A DNA stretch of 7,864 nucleotides from JBBQBQ01 sp038317685. GTDB taxonomy: Bacteria > Desulfobacterota > Desulfuromonadia > Desulfuromonadales > DDH964. The notes beneath the pieces were generated by a model. The model saw nothing but the letters and a program-made list of their open reading frames with translations. It did no database searches and was not told the DNA's origin. The translations under genes and the position numbers were made by a program. Of the stretch, positions 1 through 5,794 are shown piece after piece. Numbering within the stretch: the stretch's first letter is position 1; each line of letters begins with the position of its first letter. The stretch covers positions 1 to 7,864 of the forward strand of contig JBBQBQ010000167.1 in NCBI GenBank assembly GCA_038317685.1. Direction: 5' to 3'.

Positions 1-5
1 CAGGC

Positions 6-65
6 AATACTTGAATCGGGGTGGGGTACGTCAGCAATATTTCGGCAGGGAAGTAATATTTTCGG
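6..65 (-). repeat. Three short CCGA...ATT repeats, possible mobile-element end
   Basis: Read on the minus strand, related units begin at 65 (CCGAAAATATT), 45 (CCGAAATATT) and 19 (CCGATTCAAGTATT), 20 and 26 bases apart. The first two differ by one A. The block is more AT-rich than the flanking gene, and it starts within a few bases of where the PAS reading frame loses family similarity. Short subterminal repeats of this kind are known at the ends of some insertion sequences (the IS21 family is one example), so I infer the edge of an inserted element. No transposase is visible and I cannot name an element; the rest would lie left of the window. Confidence 0.35.
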
Positions 66-405
66 TGGGGATCCTCTGAACCACCATATCGCGGCCCTTG
101 GAGGTAAAGAGTTCGTTGACCTCGGCCTTACCGGTTTCGGCAACGACATGCATCCGGCTGCTCTCCAGCACTTCCGTGACATGCCTGCCAAGCATCGCCT
201 CGGGATCGACCCCGAGAAAACGGGCATAGGGCCGGTTGAAATAGAGGATGTAGCCCTTGGCGTCGGTAACCACGGCCCCCTTTTCGATATGGTCGAAGAC
301 CAGTTCCGCCAGTTTCAACCGGGCCTGAAGGGCCGACAGGTCCATCGCGTTCTGTGGAGCAGTCTGGGCGAGTTGCGGAGGTGCGGAAACAGTTGATGGT
401 TTCAT
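31..405 (-). CDS. Truncated PAS-domain sensor, probable remnant of a sigma-54 activator
   Basis: An open frame of 124 residues. A start at 405 is preferred over one at 489 because AGGAG lies five bases upstream of the ATG and the extra 28 residues look unlike protein. Residues 1-25 are a Pro/Ala/Gln-rich leader, and about 30-112 form one PAS domain with the features VVTDAKGYILYFN, FLGVDPEAMLGRHVTEVL and RDMVVQRIP. This PAS type normally sits at the N-terminus of RocR/AtoC-like regulators, followed by a AAA+ domain with GAFTGA and a Fis-type helix-turn-helix. Here the family pattern ends at Pro113 (position 67), then 11 unrelated residues lead to a TGA stop at 31-33. No other frame in 1-66 restores the expected continuation, so this looks like a breakpoint rather than a single frameshift. 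It is divergent from a sigma-54 promoter, as expected for the operon's own activator. It could instead be a small stand-alone PAS protein, but that is less likely. Confidence 0.6.
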   Translation of the reverse strand: MKPSTVSAPPQLAQTAPQNAMDLSALQARLKLAELVFDHIEKGAVVTDAKGYILYFNRPYARFLGVDPEAMLGRHVTEVLESSRMHVVAETGKAEVNELFTSKGRDMVVQRIPTENITSLPKYC

Positions 406-458
406 CCTCACTCCTGAAGTAAGTGTTGTTGTTTGACTACATGTCGCCAGATAAGGAC

Positions 459-489
459 ATTTTATCCCATTCCGCCCGGTTTTCCGCAA
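459..489 (-). promoter_or_regulatory. Possible sigma-70-type promoter of the PAS gene
   Basis: On the minus strand a TTGCGG -35-like hexamer (489-484) is followed 17 bases later by GATAAA (466-461), or 19 bases later by TAAAAT (464-459). A start near 450 would leave a leader of about 45 bases before the ATG at 405. Both hexamers are only partial matches, so this is a weak prediction. Confidence 0.25.
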
Positions 490-599
490 TCTCCACTCTT
501 AAGGTGGGCCCAGGCGGCCCGTTCTGCCTGACTTCCCAGCTTACCTGATGGGCATGCTAACCGGGTTGGAATAAACAATATTTGATATTTGCCAATTTA

Positions 600-622
600 C
601 TGTATCCAAAAAGTGTATTCAA
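600..622. promoter_or_regulatory. Candidate activator-binding direct repeat
   Basis: CTGTATCCAA at 600-609 and GTGTATTCAA at 613-622 agree at eight of ten positions and lie 13 bases apart, with a looser inverted relative (TTGGAATA) at 566-573. They are about 130-150 bases upstream of the -24 element, a usual distance for sigma-54 enhancer sites. The match to any known activator site is unproven. Confidence 0.25.
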
Positions 623-640
623 TCAGCAACACTCGGCAGC

Positions 641-654
641 GTCGGTAGGCCGAC
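641..654. promoter_or_regulatory. Perfect inverted repeat, possible operator
   Basis: GTCGG (641-645), a TAGG spacer, then CCGAC (650-654) form a perfect 5-bp dyad about 100 bases upstream of the -24 element, in otherwise unassigned DNA. It could be an operator or enhancer site for the divergent regulator. A short GC dyad can also arise by chance. Confidence 0.25.
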
Positions 655-751
655 CACCACCCTCCTCACACCGGACAAGGCTCCACAATAGATATATAAG
701 CATCAAAATTCACTAGATTTTTTATTATATTTAAAATTTTATATATAGCTA

Positions 752-767
752 TGGCACGCCTGTTGCT
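752..767 (+). promoter_or_regulatory. Sigma-54 (RpoN) -24/-12 promoter of the operon
   Basis: The sequence is TGGCACG, four bases, TTGCT. It matches the RpoN consensus at every conserved position, with the invariant GG (753-754) and GC (765-766) separated by exactly 10 bases. Transcription should start near 777-780, giving a leader of about 100 bases to the thiolase ATG at 879. An AT-rich tract lies immediately upstream. Sigma-54 promoters need an enhancer-binding AAA+ activator, and the only candidate in view is the divergent, truncated PAS gene. Confidence 0.88.
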
Positions 768-836
768 GAACAGTACATCACAAATAAAACCTTGTTCTTT
801 TGTTTGCCAGACATACCACACAGACCAGCCGTTTAC

Positions 837-858
837 ACCTGGGACCGAGCGCCCGGGT
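837..858 (+). promoter_or_regulatory. Hairpin in the operon leader, just upstream of the ribosome binding site
   Basis: ACCTGGG (837-843) pairs with CCCGGGT (852-858), seven pairs including one G-U, around an 8-base loop. It ends five bases before the AGGAGGT ribosome binding site (864-870). There is no T-run, so it is not a terminator. It could protect the 5' end of the mRNA or tune translation of the first gene. Confidence 0.35.
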
Positions 859-878
859 CACAGAGGAGGTAGACTTCC

Positions 879-2054
879 ATGGAAGAGGTTTTTGTTGTTG
901 AGGCCCTACGCACCCCTTTCGGCTCCTTCGGCGGCGCCCTCGCCGATATCCCGGCACCGCAGTTGGCAGCACCGCTGTTGGCCGAACTGGTGCAACGCGG
1001 TGGAATCGATGGTGCCATGATTGACGAAGTCATTCTGGGGCAGGTTCTCCAGGGGGGGAGTTCTCAGGCGCCAGCGCGACAGGCCATGCGCGCCGCCAGG
1101 CTTCCCGACAGCGTCCATGCCATGACCATCAACAAGGTCTGCGGCAGCGGCCTGCAAGCGATCCTGCTCGGTGCCGGCAACATCCGGCTCGGCGAATCGC
1201 AGCTGGTCATCGCCGGCGGCATGGAAAACATGTCGCGGGCTCCCTATGCCCTCCCCAACGCCCGATTTGGGCACCGCATGGGGAACGACCGGGTCCTCGA
1301 CCTGATGCTCTGCGATGGGCTGTTGGATCCCTATTCCGGACGCCACATGGGCGAGATCACTGAGGAATGGGCTACCGGCCACGGGCTTTCCCGGAGCGAG
1401 CAGGATGCCTACGCGGCCCGCTCCTACCGTCTGGCCCGGGCGGCGACGGAAAGTGGCCGCTTCGCCAGTGAGATCGTGCCGGTGGTCAAGACCGACCGCA
1501 AGGGTGAAACCACCGTGAGCCGCGACGAAGAACCGTTCAAGGGAGATCCGGACCTGCTGTCGGGCCTGCGGCCGGCCTTCAACAAGACCGGCACGATCAC
1601 CGCCGGCAACGCCTCCTCTATCAGCGACGGAGCAGCCGCGGTGCTCCTGGCAGGGGACGGCGCCGTCCGAAAATACGGCCTGACCCCGGTGGCCCGGGTG
1701 GTTGCCGGGGCGACGCACAGCACCGCTCCGGAGCGCTTCGCCGAGGCGCCCGTCGAAGCGCTCCGGAAGGTCGCCGCCAAAACGGGGATTGCACTCGACC
1801 GGGTCGGCCTGTTTGAGATCAACGAAGCTTTCGCCGCCGTACCGCTGGTGGCCATTCGCCAGCTCGGGCTCGATCCCGAACGAGTCAATGTCAATGGCGG
1901 GGCCTGCGCCATCGGCCACCCGATCGGTGCCAGCGGCGCCCGGCTGCTGGCAACCCTGCTCCATGAAATGCTGCTACGCAAGGAGTCCTACGGCGTTGCC
2001 ACGCTGTGTATCGGCGGTGGCGAAGCCGTGGCCATCTGCATCGAGCGTCTCTAA
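879..2054 (+). CDS. Acetyl-CoA acetyltransferase (acetoacetyl-CoA thiolase)
   Basis: A 391-residue thiolase, the usual length for the family. It catalyses the reversible reaction acetoacetyl-CoA + CoA to two acetyl-CoA in the cytoplasm; in this operon the cleavage direction is expected. The nucleophile is Cys88 in NKVCGSG, with His347 in GGACAIGHPIGASG and Cys377 in LCIGGGEA completing the active site. These lie one residue from the Zoogloea ramigera thiolase numbering (89/348/378). The NEAFA motif (315-319) and IAGGMENMSR (111-120) are also present. The start has AGGAGGT eight bases upstream and follows the sigma-54 leader. It is the first gene of the operon and is followed after 24 bases by the CoA-transferase that supplies its substrate. 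Family assignment is very secure; the preference for C4 over longer acyl chains is inferred from context. An atoB/phaA-type symbol would fit, but orthology is not proven. Confidence 0.93.
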   Translation: MEEVFVVEALRTPFGSFGGALADIPAPQLAAPLLAELVQRGGIDGAMIDEVILGQVLQGGSSQAPARQAMRAARLPDSVHAMTINKVCGSGLQAILLGAGNIRLGESQLVIAGGMENMSRAPYALPNARFGHRMGNDRVLDLMLCDGLLDPYSGRHMGEITEEWATGHGLSRSEQDAYAARSYRLARAATESGRFASEIVPVVKTDRKGETTVSRDEEPFKGDPDLLSGLRPAFNKTGTITAGNASSISDGAAAVLLAGDGAVRKYGLTPVARVVAGATHSTAPERFAEAPVEALRKVAAKTGIALDRVGLFEINEAFAAVPLVAIRQLGLDPERVNVNGGACAIGHPIGASGARLLATLLHEMLLRKESYGVATLCIGGGEAVAICIERL

Positions 2055-2078
2055 CTCACCAAGGAGGTTACTCCCGCC

Positions 2079-3443
2079 ATGAAACCGATCTACACCGAGG
2101 CCGCAGAGGCTCTTAAAGGGGTTGTCCAGGACAACATGATCATTGCCGCTGGAGGCTTCGGTCTTTGCGGTCTCCCGGAGAATCTGATCCTTGCCCTGCG
2201 CGATAGCGGCGTCAAGGGCCTGACAGTCGTCAGCAACAATGCCGGCGTCGACCAGTTCGGCCTCGGCCTGCTGTTGCAGACCCGGCAGATCAAAAAGATG
2301 ATCTCCTCCTACGTCGGCGAGAATGCCATCTTCGAAAAACAATTCCTGAGCGGCGAGTTGGAACTGGAGTTGACTCCCCAGGGGACCCTGGCCGAGAAGT
2401 TGCGTGCCGGCGGCGCCGGCATCCCGGCGTTTTTCACCCGGACCGGCTTCGGCACCATGCTCGCCGAAGGGAAACCGGTGCAAAGCTTTAACGGCAGGGA
2501 ATACGTCCTGGAAGAAAGCATCGTGGTCGACCTGGCCATCGTCAAGGCCTGGAAGGCCGACAAGGCCGGCAACCTGGTCTTCCGTTATACCGCCAGCAAC
2601 TTCAACCCGGCCTGCGCCAAGGCTGGCAGGGTCTGCATCGCCGAGGTCGAAGAACTGGTCGAAACCGGGGAGTTGGACCCACACCAGGTTCATATCCCGG
2701 GCAATTACGTCGACCGCATCGTGATCGGGGCCCGCTACGAGAAGCCCATCGAGCAACGCACCCTGGCGGGCAAAGTGACCGTCAAGGGGTTCTCGCCGAT
2801 CCGCGAATGGCAGGCCAAGCGCATCAGCCTCGAGTTCAAGGACGGCATGTATGCGAACCTCGGCATCGGCATGCCGACTCTGGTTGCCAACTACATTCCG
2901 GAAAATGTCCACATCACCCTGCATGCTGAAAACGGCCTGCTCGGTGTCGGCCCCTTCCCGGAGGAGGGGAAAGAGGATGCCGATTTGATCAACGCCGGCA
3001 AGCAGACCGTCACTTGGCTGCCCGGCGCGGCCTTTTTCGACAGTTCGGAATCCTTCGCCATGGTCCGCGGCGGGCACATCGACCTGTCGGTTCTGGGCGC
3101 CATGCAGGTCTCCTGCAAGGGCGACCTCGCCAACTGGATGATCCCCGGCAGCATGGTCAAGGGTCCGGGTGGGGCGATGGACCTGGTCTCAGGGGTGAAA
3201 AAGATCATCATCATGATGGACCACTGTGCCAAGGATGGTAGTTCGAAGATCATGCCGGAGTGCACCCTTCCCCTCACCGGGAAACAGGTGGTCGACCTGA
3301 TCGTCACCGACCTGGCGGTCTTCAGCGTCGAGCGCGGCCAGGGCCTGACCCTGCTCGAACTGGCCCCGGGCTCGAGCCTGGAGCAGGTCAAAGCCAAGAC
3401 CGACTGCCCGTTCCAGGTCGCCGCCCACCTCAAGCAGTGGTAA
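2079..3443 (+). CDS. Single-chain 3-oxoacid CoA-transferase (SCOT-like, fused A and B subunits)
   Basis: 454 residues combining both halves of a family I CoA-transferase. Residues 1 to about 235 are the A half, with the binding-loop signature DNMIIAAGGFGLCGLP (18-33). About 245-454 are the B half, with GIGMPTLVANYIP (262-274) and the catalytic glutamate Glu284 in LHAENGLLG. It should transfer CoA from succinyl-CoA or acetyl-CoA to acetoacetate, giving acetoacetyl-CoA for the thiolase upstream. Many bacteria encode the halves as separate scoA/scoB or atoD/atoA genes; here they are one polypeptide with a short linker, as in mitochondrial SCOT but shorter. The residue before the catalytic Glu is Ala, where the classical signature has Ser. 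AAGGAGGT lies 10 bases before the ATG, and the SDR gene follows after 11 bases. The donor CoA cannot be told from sequence. Confidence 0.9.
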   Translation: MKPIYTEAAEALKGVVQDNMIIAAGGFGLCGLPENLILALRDSGVKGLTVVSNNAGVDQFGLGLLLQTRQIKKMISSYVGENAIFEKQFLSGELELELTPQGTLAEKLRAGGAGIPAFFTRTGFGTMLAEGKPVQSFNGREYVLEESIVVDLAIVKAWKADKAGNLVFRYTASNFNPACAKAGRVCIAEVEELVETGELDPHQVHIPGNYVDRIVIGARYEKPIEQRTLAGKVTVKGFSPIREWQAKRISLEFKDGMYANLGIGMPTLVANYIPENVHITLHAENGLLGVGPFPEEGKEDADLINAGKQTVTWLPGAAFFDSSESFAMVRGGHIDLSVLGAMQVSCKGDLANWMIPGSMVKGPGGAMDLVSGVKKIIIMMDHCAKDGSSKIMPECTLPLTGKQVVDLIVTDLAVFSVERGQGLTLLELAPGSSLEQVKAKTDCPFQVAAHLKQW

Positions 3444-3454
3444 GGAGCCCCTTC

Positions 3455-4213
3455 ATGTCCAAAAAGATCGCTATCGTCACGGGCGCGGCCAGCGGCATAG
3501 GACTGGCTGTCGCCCAGTCGTTGACCAAGGCCGGCCACCAACTGGTCATGGCCGACATCAACCCTGAGGTTGGCCAGCGTGAAGCGGAAAAACTGGGCGG
3601 GCGCTATGTCCAGGCCGACCTCTCCCGCCGGGCGGACTGCAAAAATCTGGTAGAAACCGCTCTGAACCAGTTCGGCAGGGTTGATATCCTGGTGAATAAC
3701 GCTGGAATTCAGCATGTATCTCCGGTTGAGGATTTTCCCGAAGACAAATGGGATTTCATCATCGCGTTGATGCTCACCGCCCCGTTTCTCCTCACTCGTT
3801 ACTGCTGGCCGTCGATGAAACAGAACGGCTGGGGGCGAATCATCCACATCAACTCGGTACACGGGCTGATCGCTTCCCCCTTTAAGAGTGCTTATATCTC
3901 GGCCAAGCACGGTGTTTCAGGCCTAACCAAAACCACCGCCCTGGAAGGGGGCCCCTTCGGCATCACCGTCAATTCGATCTGCCCGGCCTACGTGCGGACC
4001 CCCCTGGTCGATGGCCAGATCGCCGATCAGGCCAAGGTTCACAACCTCTCTCCGGAAGAGGTTGTGGCGACGATCATGCTGAAAAACGCTGCCATCAAGC
4101 GGCTGATTGAGCCGTCCGACATCGGCGAGTTGGTCCTCTACCTTTGTGGGGAAAAGGCCGACTGCTTCACCGGTTCGATGCTCACCATAGATTGCGGCTG
4201 GACCGCATCCTGA
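3455..4213 (+). CDS. 3-hydroxybutyrate dehydrogenase (SDR family)
   Basis: 252 residues, a classical short-chain dehydrogenase oxidising 3-hydroxybutyrate to acetoacetate with NAD+ in the cytoplasm. Visible are the cofactor motif TGAASGIG (9-16), Asp34 after the second beta strand (favouring NAD), NNAG (81-84), Ser134, and Tyr147-xxx-Lys151. Features typical of the bacterial 3-hydroxybutyrate dehydrogenase group are GIQHVSPVEDFPEDKWD (84-100), the HGLIASPFKSAY segment, and the C-terminal TIDCGWTAS. The position that often holds the fourth catalytic residue (Asn) reads Met106. The frame is open from 3260, but the start at 3455 is chosen because AAGGAG lies seven bases upstream and it begins just before the glycine-rich motif; the upstream extension is antisense-like Arg/Pro-rich sequence inside the CoA-transferase gene. 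A bdhA/hbdH-type name fits, but I leave the symbol blank because naming varies. Confidence 0.88.
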   Translation: MSKKIAIVTGAASGIGLAVAQSLTKAGHQLVMADINPEVGQREAEKLGGRYVQADLSRRADCKNLVETALNQFGRVDILVNNAGIQHVSPVEDFPEDKWDFIIALMLTAPFLLTRYCWPSMKQNGWGRIIHINSVHGLIASPFKSAYISAKHGVSGLTKTTALEGGPFGITVNSICPAYVRTPLVDGQIADQAKVHNLSPEEVVATIMLKNAAIKRLIEPSDIGELVLYLCGEKADCFTGSMLTIDCGWTAS

Positions 4214-4232
4214 TTCCGGAGGCCAAGCGCCC

Positions 4233-5027
4233 ATGCCCCTCAAGGATATTCTGGTCCACGTCGATTCCAGGCCGCCTGCGGCCACCCGGCTTGCCTTGGC
4301 CGTGGCGCTTGCTCAACGCCACGGCGCTCGCCTGACCGGGCTGCACATCATGGCCCACGGCTACTACGGACCCCGTCTCGGCACCGGTGCGGATGATGCC
4401 GAGGCGGCCGAGACGCTCTTTTCCAGGCAGACGGTCGCTACGGGAATACCCGCCGTCTGGCGCTGTCTGAACGCTGCGACGGGAGCACCGGCGGGGATCG
4501 CCAAAGTGTTGATCCGCCAGACCCACAGCTGTGACTTGGTGGTGGTAAGTCAGTCCGGCCCGGCGAGCCGCGGCGCCGGGCTTCCCGAGCGACTGGTTCT
4601 GGCCGGGGGGCGACCGGTCCTGGTGGTCCCCCACTCCGGAAATTTCCCGACGGTTGGCGAACGGGTACTGGTCGCCTGGAGTTCCGGGCGGGGCGCCTGT
4701 CGTGCCCTGCACGACGCCCTGCCGATCCTGTCCCGAGCGTCCAAGGTCACGCTGCTGGAGGTGACCGGACAGGGGCGTGGCCAGGCCGGCGAGGCGGACC
4801 TATGCAGCAGCCATCTTGCGCAACACGGCGTCGCCGTCAGCCTGGAGCGGCAAGCCCACCTGGGCGGGGCGATCGGCGACCTGCTGCTCAACCGGGCCTG
4901 TGACCAGGGATTCGATCTGCTGGTGATGGGCGCCGGCAGCCCCACGTCGGCGGGTCCGCCGGGAGTCGGTGCGGTAGCCGGACAGATCCTGCGGCAAATG
5001 ACCATTCCAGTGCTGTTGGCGTACTGA
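4233..5027 (+). CDS. Tandem-domain universal stress protein (UspA family)
   Basis: 264 residues with two Usp domains, about 1-135 and 143-264. The first opens MPLKDILVHVD and ends LPERLVLAGGRPVLVVPHSG. The second opens VGERVLVAWSSGRGACRALHDALP and ends GAVAGQILRQMTIPVLLAY. This layout is typical of cytoplasmic proteobacterial tandem Usps. The ATP-loop region of domain 2 (GAGSPTSAGPPGVGA, 233-247) departs from the usual G-x2-G-x9-G-S/T pattern, so nucleotide binding is uncertain. CGGAGG lies 10 bases before the ATG, and the gene follows the dehydrogenase stop by 19 bases. Usps encoded with transporters can regulate uptake, as known for TeaD with the TeaABC ectoine transporter. Here it sits between the enzyme and importer genes, so a similar role is plausible but unproven. 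Confidence 0.85.
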   Translation: MPLKDILVHVDSRPPAATRLALAVALAQRHGARLTGLHIMAHGYYGPRLGTGADDAEAAETLFSRQTVATGIPAVWRCLNAATGAPAGIAKVLIRQTHSCDLVVVSQSGPASRGAGLPERLVLAGGRPVLVVPHSGNFPTVGERVLVAWSSGRGACRALHDALPILSRASKVTLLEVTGQGRGQAGEADLCSSHLAQHGVAVSLERQAHLGGAIGDLLLNRACDQGFDLLVMGAGSPTSAGPPGVGAVAGQILRQMTIPVLLAY

Positions 5028-5034
5028 GGAGGAG
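5027..5034 (+). promoter_or_regulatory. Ribosome binding site that decides the livG start
   Basis: AGGAGGAG overlaps the last base of the universal stress protein stop codon. It leaves seven bases to the ATG at 5042 but only one to three to the ATG at 5036, so the 5042 start is preferred. Confidence 0.55.
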
Positions 5035-5041
5035 AATGCGT

Positions 5042-5794
5042 ATGGCGGACTGGGTCCTCGAGACCAGGAACCTTTCAAAAGAGTTCAAGGGGTTTCTCGC
5101 TGTGAGCGGGGTCGACCTGAGGGTTCGGGGAGGGGACATCCACGCCCTGATCGGGCCAAACGGCGCCGGCAAGACGACCGTCTTCAACCTGCTGACCAAG
5201 TTCCTCATCCCCTCGGGGGGGAGCATCCTCTTCAAGGGGGTCGACATCACCCGGGAAAAGCCGGCCGACATCGCCCTTCGCGGCATCATCCGCTCCTTCC
5301 AGATCTCGGCGGTCTTCCCCAACCTGACCCCCTTCGAGAACATCCGTGTCGCCCTGCAGCGGCGCCTCGGCACCTCCTACCACTTCTGGAAATCGGCGGA
5401 CACTCTGGCGGAACTCCGCGACCGGGCGATGGAACTTCTGGCCGCCGTCGGGCTGGAGGAGGTGGCCGACGAGATCACCGGCGAACTCGCCTACGGACAG
5501 AAGCGGGCGCTGGAGATTGCCACCACCCTGGCGCTGGAACCGGAATTGATGCTCCTTGACGAGCCGACCCAGGGGATGGGAATGGAGGACGTGGGCCGCA
5601 TCACCGACCTGGTCCGCCAGGCCGGCCAGGGCCGCACGATCCTGATGGTCGAACACAACCTGAAGGTGGTGGCGACCCTGGCTGATCGCATCACCGTTCT
5701 GCAACGGGGTGCCATTCTGGCCGAAGGGACCTACGATGAGGTTTCCCAGAACGAGGAGGTTCTGGAAGCCTACATGGGGAGCGCCCATGCCTGA
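5042..5794 (+). CDS. livG: LivG-type ABC transporter ATP-binding protein
   Basis: 250 residues (252 if started at 5036). This is one of two ATPases of a branched-chain amino acid-type (HAAT family) importer, acting on the cytoplasmic face of the inner membrane. Numbered from the 5042 start: Walker A GPNGAGKT (38-45), Q-loop Gln87 in RSFQ, a LivG-like insert between the Q-loop and the signature (about 105-120), signature LAYGQKRALEIA (149-160), Walker B LMLLDE (169-174), and the H-switch His205 in VEHN. The signature is a variant (LAYGQ instead of LSGGQ); LivG proteins commonly have LSYGQ, so this is only partly unusual. The end overlaps livF by eight bases, implying translational coupling. 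The substrate is probably not leucine, given the linked 3-hydroxybutyrate enzymes. The symbol marks the transporter family and says nothing about the substrate. Confidence 0.88.
   Translation: MADWVLETRNLSKEFKGFLAVSGVDLRVRGGDIHALIGPNGAGKTTVFNLLTKFLIPSGGSILFKGVDITREKPADIALRGIIRSFQISAVFPNLTPFENIRVALQRRLGTSYHFWKSADTLAELRDRAMELLAAVGLEEVADEITGELAYGQKRALEIATTLALEPELMLLDEPTQGMGMEDVGRITDLVRQAGQGRTILMVEHNLKVVATLADRITVLQRGAILAEGTYDEVSQNEEVLEAYMGSAHA

Larger units (their letters stand above)
406..878. other. Divergent intergenic control region, no gene
   Basis: 473 bases with no credible coding frame. From left to right it holds the leader and possible promoter of the minus-strand PAS gene (to about 490), a GC-rich patch with small inverted repeats (GGGCC at 506-510 with GGCCC at 516-520; CAGGC at 511-515 with GCCTG at 526-530), a mixed segment with candidate activator sites (560-655), a strongly AT-rich tract (about 685-750), the sigma-54 promoter, and an untranslated leader of roughly 100 bases ending in a hairpin and a strong ribosome binding site. 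The large gap and the composition shift fit a promoter needing an upstream-bound activator and DNA bending. Confidence 0.75.

Noticed and set aside
148..396. 82-codon + strand frame opposite the PAS gene
   Set aside because: Shadow of the PAS coding sequence, with no ribosome binding site support and no family resemblance.
582..587. IHF-like site (TTGATA with an upstream CAA)
   Set aside because: The spacing is three bases instead of the four of the IHF consensus, so it does not match well enough in AT-rich DNA.
875..884. Perfect 10-base palindrome TTCCATGGAA over the thiolase start codon
   Set aside because: Probably a by-product of the start codon context; there is no second copy nearby and it is too short to call an operator.
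751..1020. 89-codon + strand frame beginning at the sigma-54 promoter
   Set aside because: Its ATG lies upstream of the predicted transcription start and it runs into the thiolase gene in another frame.
1052..1058. Run of seven G in the thiolase gene (another at 7283-7289 in the binding-protein gene) as a possible phase-variation tract
   Set aside because: Both frames continue normally through the runs with full-length products; such short runs are expected in Gly-rich, high-GC coding DNA.
906..1964. 352-codon minus-strand frame inside the thiolase gene
   Set aside because: Antisense shadow with no motif or ribosome binding site evidence; the + strand thiolase explains the sequence.
1974..3077. 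367-codon minus-strand frame opposite the CoA-transferase gene
   Set aside because: Antisense shadow; composition is typical of reverse-strand high-GC codons.
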